Shown: positions 33,854 to 43,600, counted from the stretch's first letter. The stretch is 48,135 bases of DNA from Owenweeksia sp. (GCA_028285465.1 JANQPD010000013.1:1-48135), one strand, 5' to 3'. A program made the numbers and translations. The notes: generated by a model from the sequence alone, not told the origin.

Positions 33854-34486
33854 ATGAAAAGGAGTTTGAGCCTATGCCTGTATATCTTCCTGGGCGTAAG
33901 CAGTTATGTACATGCCCAGAAGACAGACCCCTACGGTTTTTCCGCAGCTTTGTCGAGCGGGGGTGGTATTGTAGAGGAATTTATCACTCACCCTACCTTG
34001 GGGCTAAGAGGTACCTACCACCGGCAATACGGGCGCTCCTTTTCCTTGCGCACCTCGCTCTGGCTGCAGTATTTTTTACCAGGCACGCAAATCCAGCAAA
34101 ACATTTCCCCTACCGGAACGGAATTTATTTCAATCAAAGAAGAATACCTCAGCGGCAGTTTATTGTTTGGCCCCTACGCCCATTTCAGGGATAAGGGCTA
34201 CCGCCTGCACTGGGGGCTGCAGTTAGGGGCAGGCTTTGGCTGGGAAGCCTACCGCAGGGGTACAGACCCTGATGGCGATTTCGGTGAGCGGGAATACCGC
34301 ACTTTTACCATATTGCAAACCCTTTCCTCTATGGGGGTATTGTTTCCCTTAGGAGATAAGTCGGCCGAGTTGGGCCTGGAAGTGGCTTACTTGGTAAACT
34401 GGGATTTTGACACCATTGAGCGGGGGGAGATCTTCCAGCGGGGCCACAGCATTGCCCTAGTGTACCACTATAATTTCAGGAAATAA
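33854..34486 (+). CDS. Outer-membrane beta-barrel-like protein 1 of RHS locus A
   Basis: The 210-residue protein has a signal peptide (cleavage after YVHAQ) and a body of alternating strands rich in Tyr/Phe/Trp (LRTSLWLQYFLPG, HWGLQLGAGFGWEAYRR) ending in YHYNFRK. This matches small 8-10-strand outer-membrane barrels of Bacteroidota (PorT-like/OmpW-like sizes). It lies 12 bases after the small T9SS protein gene and 1 base before another barrel gene, so these three genes probably form one operon. Role unknown; a docking or anchoring partner is possible. Confidence 0.65.
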   Translation: MKRSLSLCLYIFLGVSSYVHAQKTDPYGFSAALSSGGGIVEEFITHPTLGLRGTYHRQYGRSFSLRTSLWLQYFLPGTQIQQNISPTGTEFISIKEEYLSGSLLFGPYAHFRDKGYRLHWGLQLGAGFGWEAYRRGTDPDGDFGEREYRTFTILQTLSSMGVLFPLGDKSAELGLEVAYLVNWDFDTIERGEIFQRGHSIALVYHYNFRK

Positions 34487-34487
34487 C

Positions 34488-35162
34488 ATGAAAACGTTTG
34501 TAACTTTACTTGCACTTTTTTGCGCGGGTCTGCTTCACGCCCAGCGTTTCCGCCCATACCTGGCCTTCGGGCCGGAAATCAGCTATTCCAGCTCCAGAGT
34601 ACATACCGAGAATGAGTTGCGGGATTGGATTAACCGCAATGTTGGCCGAGCCTATGATGAACCGATCTATACCCTGGACGTATACGGCCGGATGGATTAC
34701 GGTTTTCACCGCTGGTTCGGGCTCAATACCGGCTTGGGCTTTATCTGCCGCGGGGGAGGAAGAGGGTACAGCAACAAAGCCGTACGCCAGCACTTTTACC
34801 TGTCGGTGCCCCTGCAACTGCAGGTAAAGCCTTTCCGGAACTTCTGGCTGGAGGGAGGCGTAGAGGGCATGGCCCTGCTCTTTCACCGGGATGTAAATTT
34901 CAACGTTACACATTACACCCTTGAGGGAGAGGAATTCACCGGGCCATATCACCCCAGGGCCAACCGTGCTTTTATGCTGGCCTGGCGGGCGGGCTTCCGG
35001 GTAAACCTGTTCCGCGGGCTTTCGCTGGGGGCCAACTGGTACTCCGGCCTTACACCTATGGCCGTAGTAGAAGCAGAACAGGAGCCGGGTTATGAGTCAC
35101 GGCTTCGGAATTACGGCCTGAGCCTGGGAGTACGCTATATGTTCGGGCAGCGTAGGCCTTAA
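34488..35162 (+). CDS. Outer-membrane beta-barrel-like protein 2 of RHS locus A
   Basis: The 224-residue protein has a signal peptide (cleavage after LLHAQ) and a barrel-like body (FLPYLAFGPEIS-type first strand, WFGLNTGLGFICRGGG, FYLSVPLQLQVKPF, LSLGVRYMFGQ at the end). The closing segment fits the OMP_b-brl_2 type of small porin-like proteins. It follows its neighbour after 1 base. No function is assigned. Confidence 0.7.
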   Translation: MKTFVTLLALFCAGLLHAQRFRPYLAFGPEISYSSSRVHTENELRDWINRNVGRAYDEPIYTLDVYGRMDYGFHRWFGLNTGLGFICRGGGRGYSNKAVRQHFYLSVPLQLQVKPFRNFWLEGGVEGMALLFHRDVNFNVTHYTLEGEEFTGPYHPRANRAFMLAWRAGFRVNLFRGLSLGANWYSGLTPMAVVEAEQEPGYESRLRNYGLSLGVRYMFGQRRP

Positions 35163-35194
35163 AGCAGGTACGTCATTATTATTTCAGCAAACGA

Positions 35195-35239
35195 GGTCAA
35201 AATGTTTGTGACCCTATTTGCGCGGGCTTGCTCCGCGCA
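35195..35239 (+). promoter_or_regulatory. Two hairpins in the gap before ffh
   Basis: GGTCA (35195-35199) pairs with TGACC (35209-35213), and TGCGCGG (35219-35225) with CCGCGCA (35233-35239, 7-base loop). No T run follows, so termination is doubtful. They may end the barrel operon or be structural elements of unknown role. Confidence 0.35.
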
Positions 35240-35327
35240 TAGCGTTTTGCTCATACCCGGCCTTTGAGCCGCGGTAAGCAGGGAAGAGCAGGAAGCCTTG
35301 CATAGTGCGCTTGCGTACACTTTTCCT

Positions 35328-35335
35328 TACCTTTG
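35328..35335 (+). promoter_or_regulatory. -7 box of ffh (TACCTTTG)
   Basis: A perfect TAnnTTTG match, identical to the guaA box, 27 bases before the ATG at 35363. No TTG at the ideal -33 distance. Confidence 0.6.
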
Positions 35336-35362
35336 CCGCTTCTTTAAAAGCAGTCGTTTTTT

Positions 35363-36694
35363 ATGTTTGATAGTTTACAGGACAAGTTAGATAAGGCGTT
35401 TCACGTACTCAAAGGCCATGGCCAGATCTCGGAGGTAAACGTAGCCGAAACCGTAAAGGAGATACGCAGGGCACTGGTAGATGCTGACGTAAGCTATAAA
35501 ATCGCCAAGGATTTCACCAATACGGTGAAAGAAAAGGCGCTGGGCCAGAAAGTATTGACCTCTTTACAGCCCGGTCAGTTGATGACCAAGATCGTAAAAG
35601 ACGAAATGGCCGCGCTTATGGGGGGCAGTGCAGCTGAACTGGAACTCAGCTCGACCCCTTCCATTATATTGATGGCCGGTTTACAGGGAAGTGGTAAAAC
35701 CACGCATTCCGGCAAGTTGGCCAGTTTCCTCAAGCGAAAAAAATCCAAAAAGCCCCTGTTGGTAGCCTGTGATGTATACCGTCCGGCAGCGATCAACCAA
35801 CTAAAAGTAGTTGGCGAGCAAATAGGGGTAGAAGTATATACTGAAGAAGGCAATCAAAACCCCGTATCGATTGCCGAAAATGCCGTGGCGCATGCAAAAG
35901 CCAATGGCTTCAATGTAGTGATCGTAGATACTGCAGGTCGTTTGGCCATAGACCAGGCTATGATGGAGGAGATCCGCAACATCCACGCGGCCATTACCCC
36001 CGGTGAAACCTTGTTTGTAGTAGACTCCATGACCGGCCAGGATGCCGTGAACACTGCCAAGGCCTTTAACGAAGTACTCGATTACGAGGGCGTTATCCTG
36101 ACTAAACTGGATGGAGATACGCGGGGTGGTGCAGCGCTTACCATCCGCACGGTAGTAAACAAACCCATTAAGTTTATTGGTACGGGTGAGAAGATGGATG
36201 CCCTGGACATCTTCTACCCGGAGCGTATGGCCGACCGTATCCTCGGCATGGGGGATGTGGTTTCCTTAGTAGAGCGTGCACAGGAGCAGTTTGACGAGGA
36301 AGAGGCCCGCAGGGTGCAAAAGAAGATCGCTACCAATAAATTTGGGTTTGACGATTTCCTGGGGCAGATCAAGCAGATCAAGAAAATGGGGAACATGAAA
36401 GACCTCATGGGCATGATCCCCGGTATGGGTAAAATGATGAAAAACATAGACATCGATGACGATGCTTTTAAGGGGGTGGAAGCCATTATCTACAGCATGA
36501 CCCCGGAGGAGCGGGCCGATCCTAAGCTGATCAACGGCAGCCGCAGGCAACGCATTGCCAGGGGCAGCGGGAAATCCGTACAAGATGTAAATCAACTGCT
36601 CAAGCAATTTGCTGAAATGAGTAAGATGATGAAAATGATGCAGGGCGGAGGCGCCAGGAAGATGGCCGGTATGATGAAGGGAATGGGACGATAG
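35363..36694 (+). CDS. ffh: Signal recognition particle protein Ffh (SRP54)
   Basis: Ffh with SRP RNA brings membrane proteins to the translocon. The 443-residue protein has the N-domain (1-95), the GTPase G-domain with P-loop GLQGSGKTT (106-114), DTAGRLAID near 191, TKLDGDTRGGAA near 249, and GTGEKMDALDIF, then a Met-rich M-domain (MGNMKDLMGMIPGMGKMMK and KMMKMMQGGGARKM) that binds signal peptides and RNA (SRRQRIARGSG is the RNA-binding motif). Length is normal. It is monocistronic by appearance. Confidence 0.97.
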   Translation: MFDSLQDKLDKAFHVLKGHGQISEVNVAETVKEIRRALVDADVSYKIAKDFTNTVKEKALGQKVLTSLQPGQLMTKIVKDEMAALMGGSAAELELSSTPSIILMAGLQGSGKTTHSGKLASFLKRKKSKKPLLVACDVYRPAAINQLKVVGEQIGVEVYTEEGNQNPVSIAENAVAHAKANGFNVVIVDTAGRLAIDQAMMEEIRNIHAAITPGETLFVVDSMTGQDAVNTAKAFNEVLDYEGVILTKLDGDTRGGAALTIRTVVNKPIKFIGTGEKMDALDIFYPERMADRILGMGDVVSLVERAQEQFDEEEARRVQKKIATNKFGFDDFLGQIKQIKKMGNMKDLMGMIPGMGKMMKNIDIDDDAFKGVEAIIYSMTPEERADPKLINGSRRQRIARGSGKSVQDVNQLLKQFAEMSKMMKMMQGGGARKMAGMMKGMGR

Positions 36695-36726
36695 AAATGG
36701 TTTTGTGATTAGGTTTCTATTTTTTT
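36691..36726 (+). terminator. Weak terminator after ffh
   Basis: A 7-base AT-rich stem (ATAGAAA at 36691-36697 with TTTCTAT at 36714-36720, 16-base loop) overlaps the ffh stop and is followed by six T residues. Confidence 0.35.
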
Positions 36727-36755
36727 ACTGTTATTAAGGCATGCTGCTGAGTTTA

Positions 36756-36862
36756 ACGTGAGTTCGATGTAAAAAAGTGGTGTCAAGTTGAGTAAGTTTT
36801 CATAGAAAATTTACTCAATGTGACAAAATGATCTATTCGAAGTTCTTACATCGAGCTCACGT
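36756..36862. repeat. 107-base nested inverted-repeat element
   Basis: Outer arms ACGTGAGTTCGATGTAA (36756-36772) and TTACATCGAGCTCACGT (36846-36862) match in 16 of 17 bases. Inner arms of 21 bases (36781-36801 and 36805-36825, sharing TTGAGTAA) match in 18 of 21, separated by 3 bases. It fills most of the gap between ffh and the lipoprotein gene. No coding content. It looks like a non-autonomous mobile or extragenic palindromic element; no second copy was found in the window. Confidence 0.8.
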
Positions 36863-36872
36863 AAGTTTATGC

Positions 36873-37613
36873 CTAGTCAAGCTTTTTCTCCATATAGCGA
36901 TTGAACTTCAAAAAAGAATCTTTAAGTGCCTGATCTACCAATTCATTCAAGGTGAACTTATTGTCTTCATCTCCAAGTTTTCCTGCCGACTTTCCTAAAA
37001 AGCTCTTGTAAAAAACCTTTTTTCCATTTTTGTTTACGATACAAACGGTAAGTGCAGACTGTACCCTTTGATTACTTAAACCTGCACTGGAATACCCGCC
37101 AACATTAAAAGTTGCATCTTCATCAAACCACAAACGACTGCTTACTACCATTACGGCATCTATGTTTTCCGGTAAGTAGTTAAACGCTTTTTTAATCGTT
37201 TTTTTATCCGTTGGTAAAATTACCGGGTATCCCTTGATGGCCTCGTACCCGACACCGAGGTTTACGATTTCGTTTAATTTACTCTGCTCATAGTCATGCT
37301 CTTCAGCATACGCTTTGAATGATTTTGTCTCAATAATCTTTTCTTCATCTACAATCTTTTGAAGAAAGCTTTTGTTTAAGTTGTCAAATAAGCTGTTTTT
37401 TACTTTTCCGGCTGGGTCGGTTAATGTCGTGTCACCAAGCCTTACGTCACTTACTACCCGTGCTTGCAAAGAGGAGTTGTTCTTTACTTTGTCTGAAGCG
37501 TTGTACGAAATTACAGCCATTTCCTGCGTGTTTCGGTAGGCCTTTTTGTTTAATGCGCAAGCGCTCATTACGAGCATTAGCAGGGCTAATTTTGAAATGG
37601 TTTTTAAAGTCAT
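36873..37613 (-). CDS. Lipoprotein of unknown function
   Basis: The 246-residue protein has a lipoprotein signal (LLMLVMSAC, Cys19). The mature part has a helical region around 80-120 (NKSFLQKIVDEEKIIETKSFKAYAEEHDY), a strand-rich middle (DAVMVVSSRLWFDED, VQSALTVCIVNKNGKKVFYK) and an acidic-basic C-terminal helix. No family is recognised. It stands alone, divergent from folD. The inverted-repeat element begins just after its stop. Confidence 0.75.
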   Translation of the reverse strand: MTLKTISKLALLMLVMSACALNKKAYRNTQEMAVISYNASDKVKNNSSLQARVVSDVRLGDTTLTDPAGKVKNSLFDNLNKSFLQKIVDEEKIIETKSFKAYAEEHDYEQSKLNEIVNLGVGYEAIKGYPVILPTDKKTIKKAFNYLPENIDAVMVVSSRLWFDEDATFNVGGYSSAGLSNQRVQSALTVCIVNKNGKKVFYKSFLGKSAGKLGDEDNKFTLNELVDQALKDSFLKFNRYMEKKLD

Positions 37614-37764
37614 GAGATTAAAATTTCGTTTGGGGCAATATAGTCATTGCCAGAAAGAGAGTAGGCACTTGTATTTTCTTGAGTAGAGCAGTTTGCCTTC
37701 GTTCTTTAAGGCTTCTCACAGATCGATAGCCGCATAAACACAAACTTTTTATCGATCCCGGGTA

Positions 37765-37778
37765 CAGGGTACACCCTG
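37765..37778 (+). promoter_or_regulatory. Palindrome overlapping the folD promoter region, possible operator
   Basis: CAGGGT-AC-ACCCTG lies 9 bases upstream of the -7-like box. It is between the expected -33 and -7 elements, where a repressor could act. The loop is too short for a good RNA hairpin, favouring a DNA site, if it is functional at all. Confidence 0.25.
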
Positions 37779-37786
37779 GGTTTTCT

Positions 37787-37794
37787 TACCTTCG
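37787..37794 (+). promoter_or_regulatory. -7-like box of folD (TACCTTCG)
   Basis: One mismatch to TAnnTTTG, 20 bases before the ATG at 37815, positioned like the ffh and guaA boxes. Confidence 0.45.
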
Positions 37795-37814
37795 CTGCCC
37801 TCTTAAAGGCACTT

Positions 37815-38690
37815 ATGATTATACTTGACGGAAAAAAGACATCCGCTGAAATAAAGGGTGAGATTGCAGGAGAAGTAAAGAAGATCGTGGAAAAAGGGGG
37901 GAAGACCCCACACCTGGCAGCCGTATTGGTAGGGAACAATGGCGCCTCCATAACCTATGTAAACGCCAAGGTAAAGGATTGCGAAGAAGTAGGCTTCAAA
38001 TCCACTTTATTGAAATTGTCGGAAACCATTTCAGAAAAAGAATTGCTGGAAGAGGTGCACAAATTAAACCAGGACGAAGACGTTGATGGCTTTATTGTGC
38101 AGTTGCCCTTGCCCAAGCACATTGACGAGCAAAAAGTGATCATGGCCATCGATCCCGGAAAAGACGTAGATGGCTTTCATCCCCAGAACCTGGGACGCAT
38201 GGCCCTGAACCTGCCTACCTACTTACCCGCGACACCAATGGGTATCCTGGACCTATTGGACCGCTATAACATCGAAACAGGGGGCAAGCACTGCGTGGTG
38301 GTGGGCCGCTCTCATATCGTAGGCTTACCCGCCAGCATTCTCATGGGGCGTAATTCGTATCCGGGGAACGCTACGGTAACCCTCACACATAGCCGCACCA
38401 CAAACCTCAAAGAGCTTTTAAAGCATGCCGATATCATCATTGCCGCTTTGGGTAAACCCGATTTCATTACCGCGGATATGGTGAAGGAAGGGGTGGTTAT
38501 TATAGACGTGGGCACCACAAGGGTGGTGGATAAGAGCAAAAAGTCGGGGTATAAACTAAAAGGGGACGTAGCCTTTGAAGAAGTGTCTAAAAAGGCTTCT
38601 TACATTACTCCCGTACCCGGTGGTGTGGGCCCCATGACACGGGTAAGTTTATTGAAAAACACCTTGCTTGCGGTAAGGCAGAAGCTTTAA
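37815..38690 (+). CDS. folD: Methylenetetrahydrofolate dehydrogenase/cyclohydrolase
   Basis: This bifunctional cytoplasmic enzyme interconverts 5,10-methylene- and 10-formyl-tetrahydrofolate with NADP, feeding purine and formyl-Met synthesis. The 291 residues are a normal length. The active site Y-x-x-x-K is at 48-52 (YVNAK), followed by the conserved QLPLPKH near 95, [11 protein letters not shown] near 159 (dinucleotide-binding region) and [11 protein letters not shown] near the C-terminus. The stop codon directly touches the stop of the convergent PhzF-like gene. Confidence 0.97.
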   Translation: MIILDGKKTSAEIKGEIAGEVKKIVEKGGKTPHLAAVLVGNNGASITYVNAKVKDCEEVGFKSTLLKLSETISEKELLEEVHKLNQDEDVDGFIVQLPLPKHIDEQKVIMAIDPGKDVDGFHPQNLGRMALNLPTYLPATPMGILDLLDRYNIETGGKHCVVVGRSHIVGLPASILMGRNSYPGNATVTLTHSRTTNLKELLKHADIIIAALGKPDFITADMVKEGVVIIDVGTTRVVDKSKKSGYKLKGDVAFEEVSKKASYITPVPGGVGPMTRVSLLKNTLLAVRQKL

Positions 38691-39467
38691 TTATAAGCGC
38701 ACCTCACCGGCCATTTTATACCGGGCTTTTAGTTTTACCAGGGGAGCTTCATACGTACAAAAGAAAGTCCCCCCGTTGGGGCTGAGCTGATAAGCCGTTA
38801 AGGCAGGCTTGTTTAAACGTTTTGCCCAAAAGGGAGTAAGTGCGGCATGTGAAGAGCCTGTGGCCTGGTCTTCTAACTGCTGCACATGTGGCACTAAGGT
38901 GCGGCTTACAAAATCAGCTTCATCTCCGGGGGCTGTGACCGTATACCCGAAGGTTTCCAGCTTTCTCAACGTAGCAAAGTCAGGGGCCATATTGCGCAAC
39001 GTTCCTTCGTTTTCCAGCACGACAATATTCTTGTTATCGGTCTCAAAATATTCGAGTATATCCACGCCCAGCCCCTTCCTAAGCAAGGGAGGAACGTCTA
39101 AAGCCCACTTTACTCTTATTTCATCCAGGGCTATATGTACGTATTGCTTATCTGCCATTCCCTGTATAGATCCGCCCCTGTAGTCCAGGGTATCCACATT
39201 CGTTTCCTGGTATGCCAAGAGGGCGAAGGCCGCCAACGAACCGTGCCCGCAGAGGCCAATCTCTTCATCCGGGGCAAACCAGCGTACCTTTAACGTTCCT
39301 TCTTTGGGAGAGGGAAAGAGGAAACTGGTAGCGGGCTCTTGTAAGCTATGCGCCCATTCCTGCATCTGCTGGGCGGATACTTCTCCATCGAGCATTACGA
39401 TGGCGGCCCGGTTTCCTTTAAAGCCTTTGTCGGGGTCGGTACAAACGTCTATTAATTGGGCGGTCAT
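38691..39467 (-). CDS. PhzF-like isomerase family protein
   Basis: The 258-residue protein has the PhzF/YddE signatures: VCTDPDKGFKGNRAAIVML at the N-terminus (family: D-x-F-x-G-N-x-A-V), IGLCGHGSLAAFALL near 70-85, and ATGSSHAALTPFWAKRL near 202-217. At the place where family members usually carry the catalytic Glu in E-T-A-F, this protein has PATSF, so that Glu seems to be missing; a Glu lies two residues earlier. The enzyme may be altered in activity or use another residue. The family role outside phenazine synthesis is unknown. Convergent with folD, no gap. Confidence 0.85.
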   Translation of the reverse strand: MTAQLIDVCTDPDKGFKGNRAAIVMLDGEVSAQQMQEWAHSLQEPATSFLFPSPKEGTLKVRWFAPDEEIGLCGHGSLAAFALLAYQETNVDTLDYRGGSIQGMADKQYVHIALDEIRVKWALDVPPLLRKGLGVDILEYFETDNKNIVVLENEGTLRNMAPDFATLRKLETFGYTVTAPGDEADFVSRTLVPHVQQLEDQATGSSHAALTPFWAKRLNKPALTAYQLSPNGGTFFCTYEAPLVKLKARYKMAGEVRL

Positions 39468-39513
39468 ATATGTTTTTTACAGTACGTGTGTGTAAAACAG
39501 ATCCTGAGCTAAG

Positions 39514-40479
39514 TTAATCCTTCCTGAAGATAAACTCGGCCGTAGCGCTACGTTTGAAGAAAGAAGCTGTGAGATCTGCTGCAATGAAGAGGGGCAGGCT
39601 TAATTTAAAACCCAAAGATTGCAGCGTCAGGCTGGTTTTGGACGTACCATTGGCGTAGGTGTGGTTTCCCTTTAAATATTCAAAGAGCAAGTCGCGTTTG
39701 TAGTTGGTTGTGTTCAGCAGGCTTTGCTGGTAGCCATAAGGATTGTATTTGGGGTTAAAGTATTTTTCTTTGACAAGGGTAAACCCCAAAGCCTTCATAT
39801 GGCGTTTTATAGCCGTTGGTGGCATCAAAAAAAGGTGCCGGGGCGGATCGAGGTGAAACCACTTTCCTTTAAAGAGCTGGCTTTGCCAACTGCTTATATT
39901 TGGGCAGGAAAGATAGAAATAGCCTCCTTTCTTCACGATCTGCGCTATGTTCGTTAACGTCTCAGCCGGTTGGTCAAGGTGTTCAAAAACGTGAAAGAGG
40001 GTAACCATGTCGAAATACGCTTCGGGAAAATCCGTTTTTTCCAGGCGGCCTACTTTCAAATGTATATCCGGGATACGGGCTGCTCTTTCTGCCGATTTCC
40101 CCGGAAGTTCAATGCCATGTGCTTCAATCTCCCCGTTTTCCAACATGCTTTTGAGAAAATAACCGCTGCCGCAGCCTATATCCAGTACTTTGGCATTTTT
40201 GCCAATCAGGGCGTTCAGTTTCCTGGCTCTTCGCGCAATGAAGTAGTGAATCCCCCTTTGAATGGCTCCCTTGAATTTTTGCTCGCCTTCCCCGTAGTAA
40301 GAAGCACTATAGGCTTCATTTAAGTAGTCTGCAGTGGGTTGGGGGGAAAGGTAATAGGATTGACATTCCGGGCAGCTCAGTACATCAAAATCACTGCCGT
40401 AGATATCAGTGGTTTTATATTGTCTTTTGCCTTTTTTGGCATGGCAGAAGGGGCATTGCGCCATAAACTGAGTTTGCAT
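39514..40479 (-). CDS. Class I SAM-dependent methyltransferase with N-terminal zinc ribbon
   Basis: The 321-residue protein begins with a CxxC/CxxC zinc ribbon (CPFC near 9-12, CPEC near 36-39). A class I methyltransferase domain follows, with VLDIGCGSGYF (SAM loop, near 98-108), HGIELPGKS, VTLFHVFEHLDQP and KKGGYFYLSCPN. The segment FHLDPPRHLFLMPP is common in methyltransferases of sugar or surface-polymer modification, so a sugar substrate is likely but unproven. The start could be M1 (40479) or M6 (40464). A -7-like TACTTTCG (40486-40493) ends 6 bases before M1, favouring M6 or a leaderless mRNA. Confidence 0.88.
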   Translation of the reverse strand: MQTQFMAQCPFCHAKKGKRQYKTTDIYGSDFDVLSCPECQSYYLSPQPTADYLNEAYSASYYGEGEQKFKGAIQRGIHYFIARRARKLNALIGKNAKVLDIGCGSGYFLKSMLENGEIEAHGIELPGKSAERAARIPDIHLKVGRLEKTDFPEAYFDMVTLFHVFEHLDQPAETLTNIAQIVKKGGYFYLSCPNISSWQSQLFKGKWFHLDPPRHLFLMPPTAIKRHMKALGFTLVKEKYFNPKYNPYGYQQSLLNTTNYKRDLLFEYLKGNHTYANGTSKTSLTLQSLGFKLSLPLFIAADLTASFFKRSATAEFIFRKD

Positions 40480-40485
40480 GCCGCG

Positions 40486-40493
40486 CGAAAGTA
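40486..40493 (-). promoter_or_regulatory. Candidate -7 box (TACTTTCG) for the methyltransferase gene
   Basis: One mismatch to TAnnTTTG on the minus strand, ending 6 bases before the first ATG. Confidence 0.35.
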
Positions 40494-40569
40494 AGTAATA
40501 AATAACGTTTGATAAATAAGGTATATACGCTGAGTAGCTAAAGAAAAAGTTTGAAATAGAGAAAGAGGG

Positions 40570-40605
40570 AAAAGAAAAACCCTACCTTGATGTAGGTAGG
40601 GTTTT
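40570..40605 (-). terminator. Rho-independent terminator of RHS locus B
   Basis: A perfect 11-base stem (AAAACCCTACC at 40576-40586 with GGTAGGGTTTT at 40595-40605, 8-base loop). On the minus strand a T-rich run follows. It lies 20 bases after the RHS B stop and can also work on the plus strand. Confidence 0.85.
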
Positions 40606-40624
40606 AAATGATGGAAGATCCCTT

Positions 40625-43600
40625 CTAAAACATTTTCAGGTAGGGTATTAAGTCTTGTTTGTTGAGAGTGTTAAAATCTACGTTGCCAAATATTGATGTC
40701 CCTTTTCTAAAGAGAAAAGCCCCTGCACTATTAGTAACAGTACTTTGTAAAAGGTTATCTCTTTCAAAAATCAAAGAAGTGCTTAAACCAGCTCCCAAGC
40801 TGCTTAATCCGTGTACAGCAACTCCGGATATTTTTTCTGCATTTAATAATTTGTAATCTATAGTATTACTAACAAAAGAACCAATAAAACCTCGCGCGAA
40901 AACAGCACTCCCATCTTTAAGTCCTTCAACCTTTTCAGCATTAAAAAATAACCTAATTGTTCCAGAGGTAAGGCCTGACTTTATTCTAAAACCCTCTCCT
41001 TTTGGTGCGAGTACTTCTTTTACAAGATCTTGGTAAGGTTTTAAAGCTTCAAAAAAACTTTCCTTAAAAATACCTTGACCAAACTGAAGCGTAGTATGCA
41101 AAGCAATATTCCCAATAGCAGTACCAACTCCTCCAGCTATAACCCCTTTTCTGAATGAAGCGACAATATCCCCAAAATTTGAATTTTCATTTAGATTTCC
41201 AGTGGCATAATCTGCCCCGACATTTAAGGCGCCTGTTGACAAACCTCCTATTAATAAACCTGTTTTAATTGGTGCTGATGCTGGCGGAAGCGCTACTCCG
41301 GCAGCAGCTCCAATACCACCAACTGCAAAATAGAGTGCTCCTTTTCCGAAACTATCAATTTTATCAGCATTAAGTATAGCGTTGGTAGTACCACCAACAG
41401 CAAAAGCAATAGCCACAGCAGCTAGTAAAGGTGCCTCGCCATTGGGGTCGGTGTATTTAAGTGGGTTGTTGTACACATAAATATAGCGGTTATGGCTTTG
41501 CGTATTATAGTGCTCCAGTACAAAATTATCGGGGCTTAACATCATACCCGTCTTTGGGGCGTATAAACGACCATTCATATGCACCAATTCAAAATGGTCT
41601 AATTGCTCGTGGCCGGTATATCCCCTGAATAACCATTTGGGATTAGCGGTAAGAGAGGCTACATATTGCCAGGTGCTAGGATCCCGTCTGCGGCCCCAGG
41701 CGTCAAAGCTTTGCTCAGCTATCACAGTAGCATTATCATCTGTTACGGTTAAGATAGAGCCCAGATGATCCGTATAAGTGTAATAATAGTCGGTTTGAGT
41801 ACTGCCATCTTCTTTGACTAGCATGGCAACCAACTTACCGCCCGCCCTTATGTAATGGATATGATTGTAAGTACCTTGGCTGTATTCTATTTCATAATTG
41901 GCTTCGGGCACATACCAGCGGAGGATGATGGGGTTGCTCTGTACATCAGTAAGGGCGCTATGGATGCGTCTGTAATCGGGGCCATAGACAAAATTCATTT
42001 CATCACCTTCAATAATCTTATCGGGTTCATTAAAGGTAGTGTACTCAATTTGCTGGGTAGTGAGGCTGATGTTAGTAGTGGGGTTGGATATTTTCCTCAC
42101 CCGGTTATTTACCGTGGCCCAGGGTTGGTAAACTCCAGCAGGATCATTAAAGTTAATACTACCATCCAGATCATAGGTTGTTTGTACTTGTGGTGCCAAA
42201 GCAGAAGTTGAATTGGTCAGGCGGTCCATATTGTCATAAGTAAAAGACTCACTTAAACTTTTGATATGGTCTGTACGCTGGTTTAGATTACCGGTAGTCA
42301 TATTCCAATCCAATTGAAGGTCTTGTAAACCTCCATTGGTGTTGTAGCGAGTAGGGTAGCCGTAATGATTATAAGTATGATCCGATTCAATACCATTGCC
42401 GAGGGTATATTTAGTATGGTGCCCAAAGGCATCCATATCGGAGGGCTCATAAATATCCACTAATACTCCATTGTCTACTGATAAGATTTTTAAAAGATAG
42501 CCATTGCCGTCAAATTGCTTGCTGACATCCACTCCGCTGGAATAGATTTTCTTGTGGTTACGACCAAAAGTATCGTAGAAAAACTGACAAGAAAAACCCT
42601 GAGCATAAGGGACATCCAGCTTTTCCAATCTTCCGTAGCTATCATAAGTATATTCCTTTTCAATACCATTAAAGCCAGTCATTTTTTCCAGTTGATTCAA
42701 TCCATTGCCACCTACTACATAATCATAAGTAGTGGTGCCTTCGGTTCCCTGTTTAGAAATTAACCTGCCCATTACGTCATATTGCATGCTATGCGCGTTG
42801 CCATTGGCATCGGTTTGAGAAATCAATTGTCCATAGGCATCATAGTCATATTCACTGGTACCCGCATCAACATTAGTTAAACTTTCCTGACGACCGTAAC
42901 TATCGTAAACCATGCTACTTATAGCAATGGAGCCATCACTAACTTCAGTGGTATTGCCAAAGCTGTCGTAGGTAAAATATAATGTACCACCATTATCGGT
43001 TGAGGAAAGGGTTTTGCCAACAGCATCAACAATTGTTGTTTTAGTAGAACTATTAGGCAGGGTAGTAACAGTAGTTAATTGCCCATTACCACTGCTGTAA
43101 CTATAAGAAGTAGAACTAACACCATTGCTAATGTTAACAGGCCTATTGTAGTCATCATAAGTTGATGTGGTTACTATAGCAGAAGCAGCGTTATAAAAAG
43201 GGGTTGAGGTAGTTTTTACCCTACCTTGTTCATCATAAGAGGTTACTTCATGTACAGTCTGCCCATTATAACCTTCTGTTTGAGTCATTCGCTCTCTATC
43301 ATAAATATCGTAGTATACTTCTTGATTAGGGCTACCAGGTATATCTAATTCTTTATGATAAATAGCATTATTAACGGAAGTGCCACCAACTCCACTGCCG
43401 GTTTGCGCATCCCAAACCCAACTTAGCTGGGTAGTATGGTTTAGAGCATCTGTTATTGTAGCAACCCTACCAAAGGGATCATAAGTTTGCTGGGCAATTA
43501 AACCGTCTACGGCAATAACTTCCTCAGCTTTTCCCCATAATGGATGGTAAGTACGGTTTTCAGTTTGTCCTAATTCATTTTCAAAAGCCAGGGAGAACCT

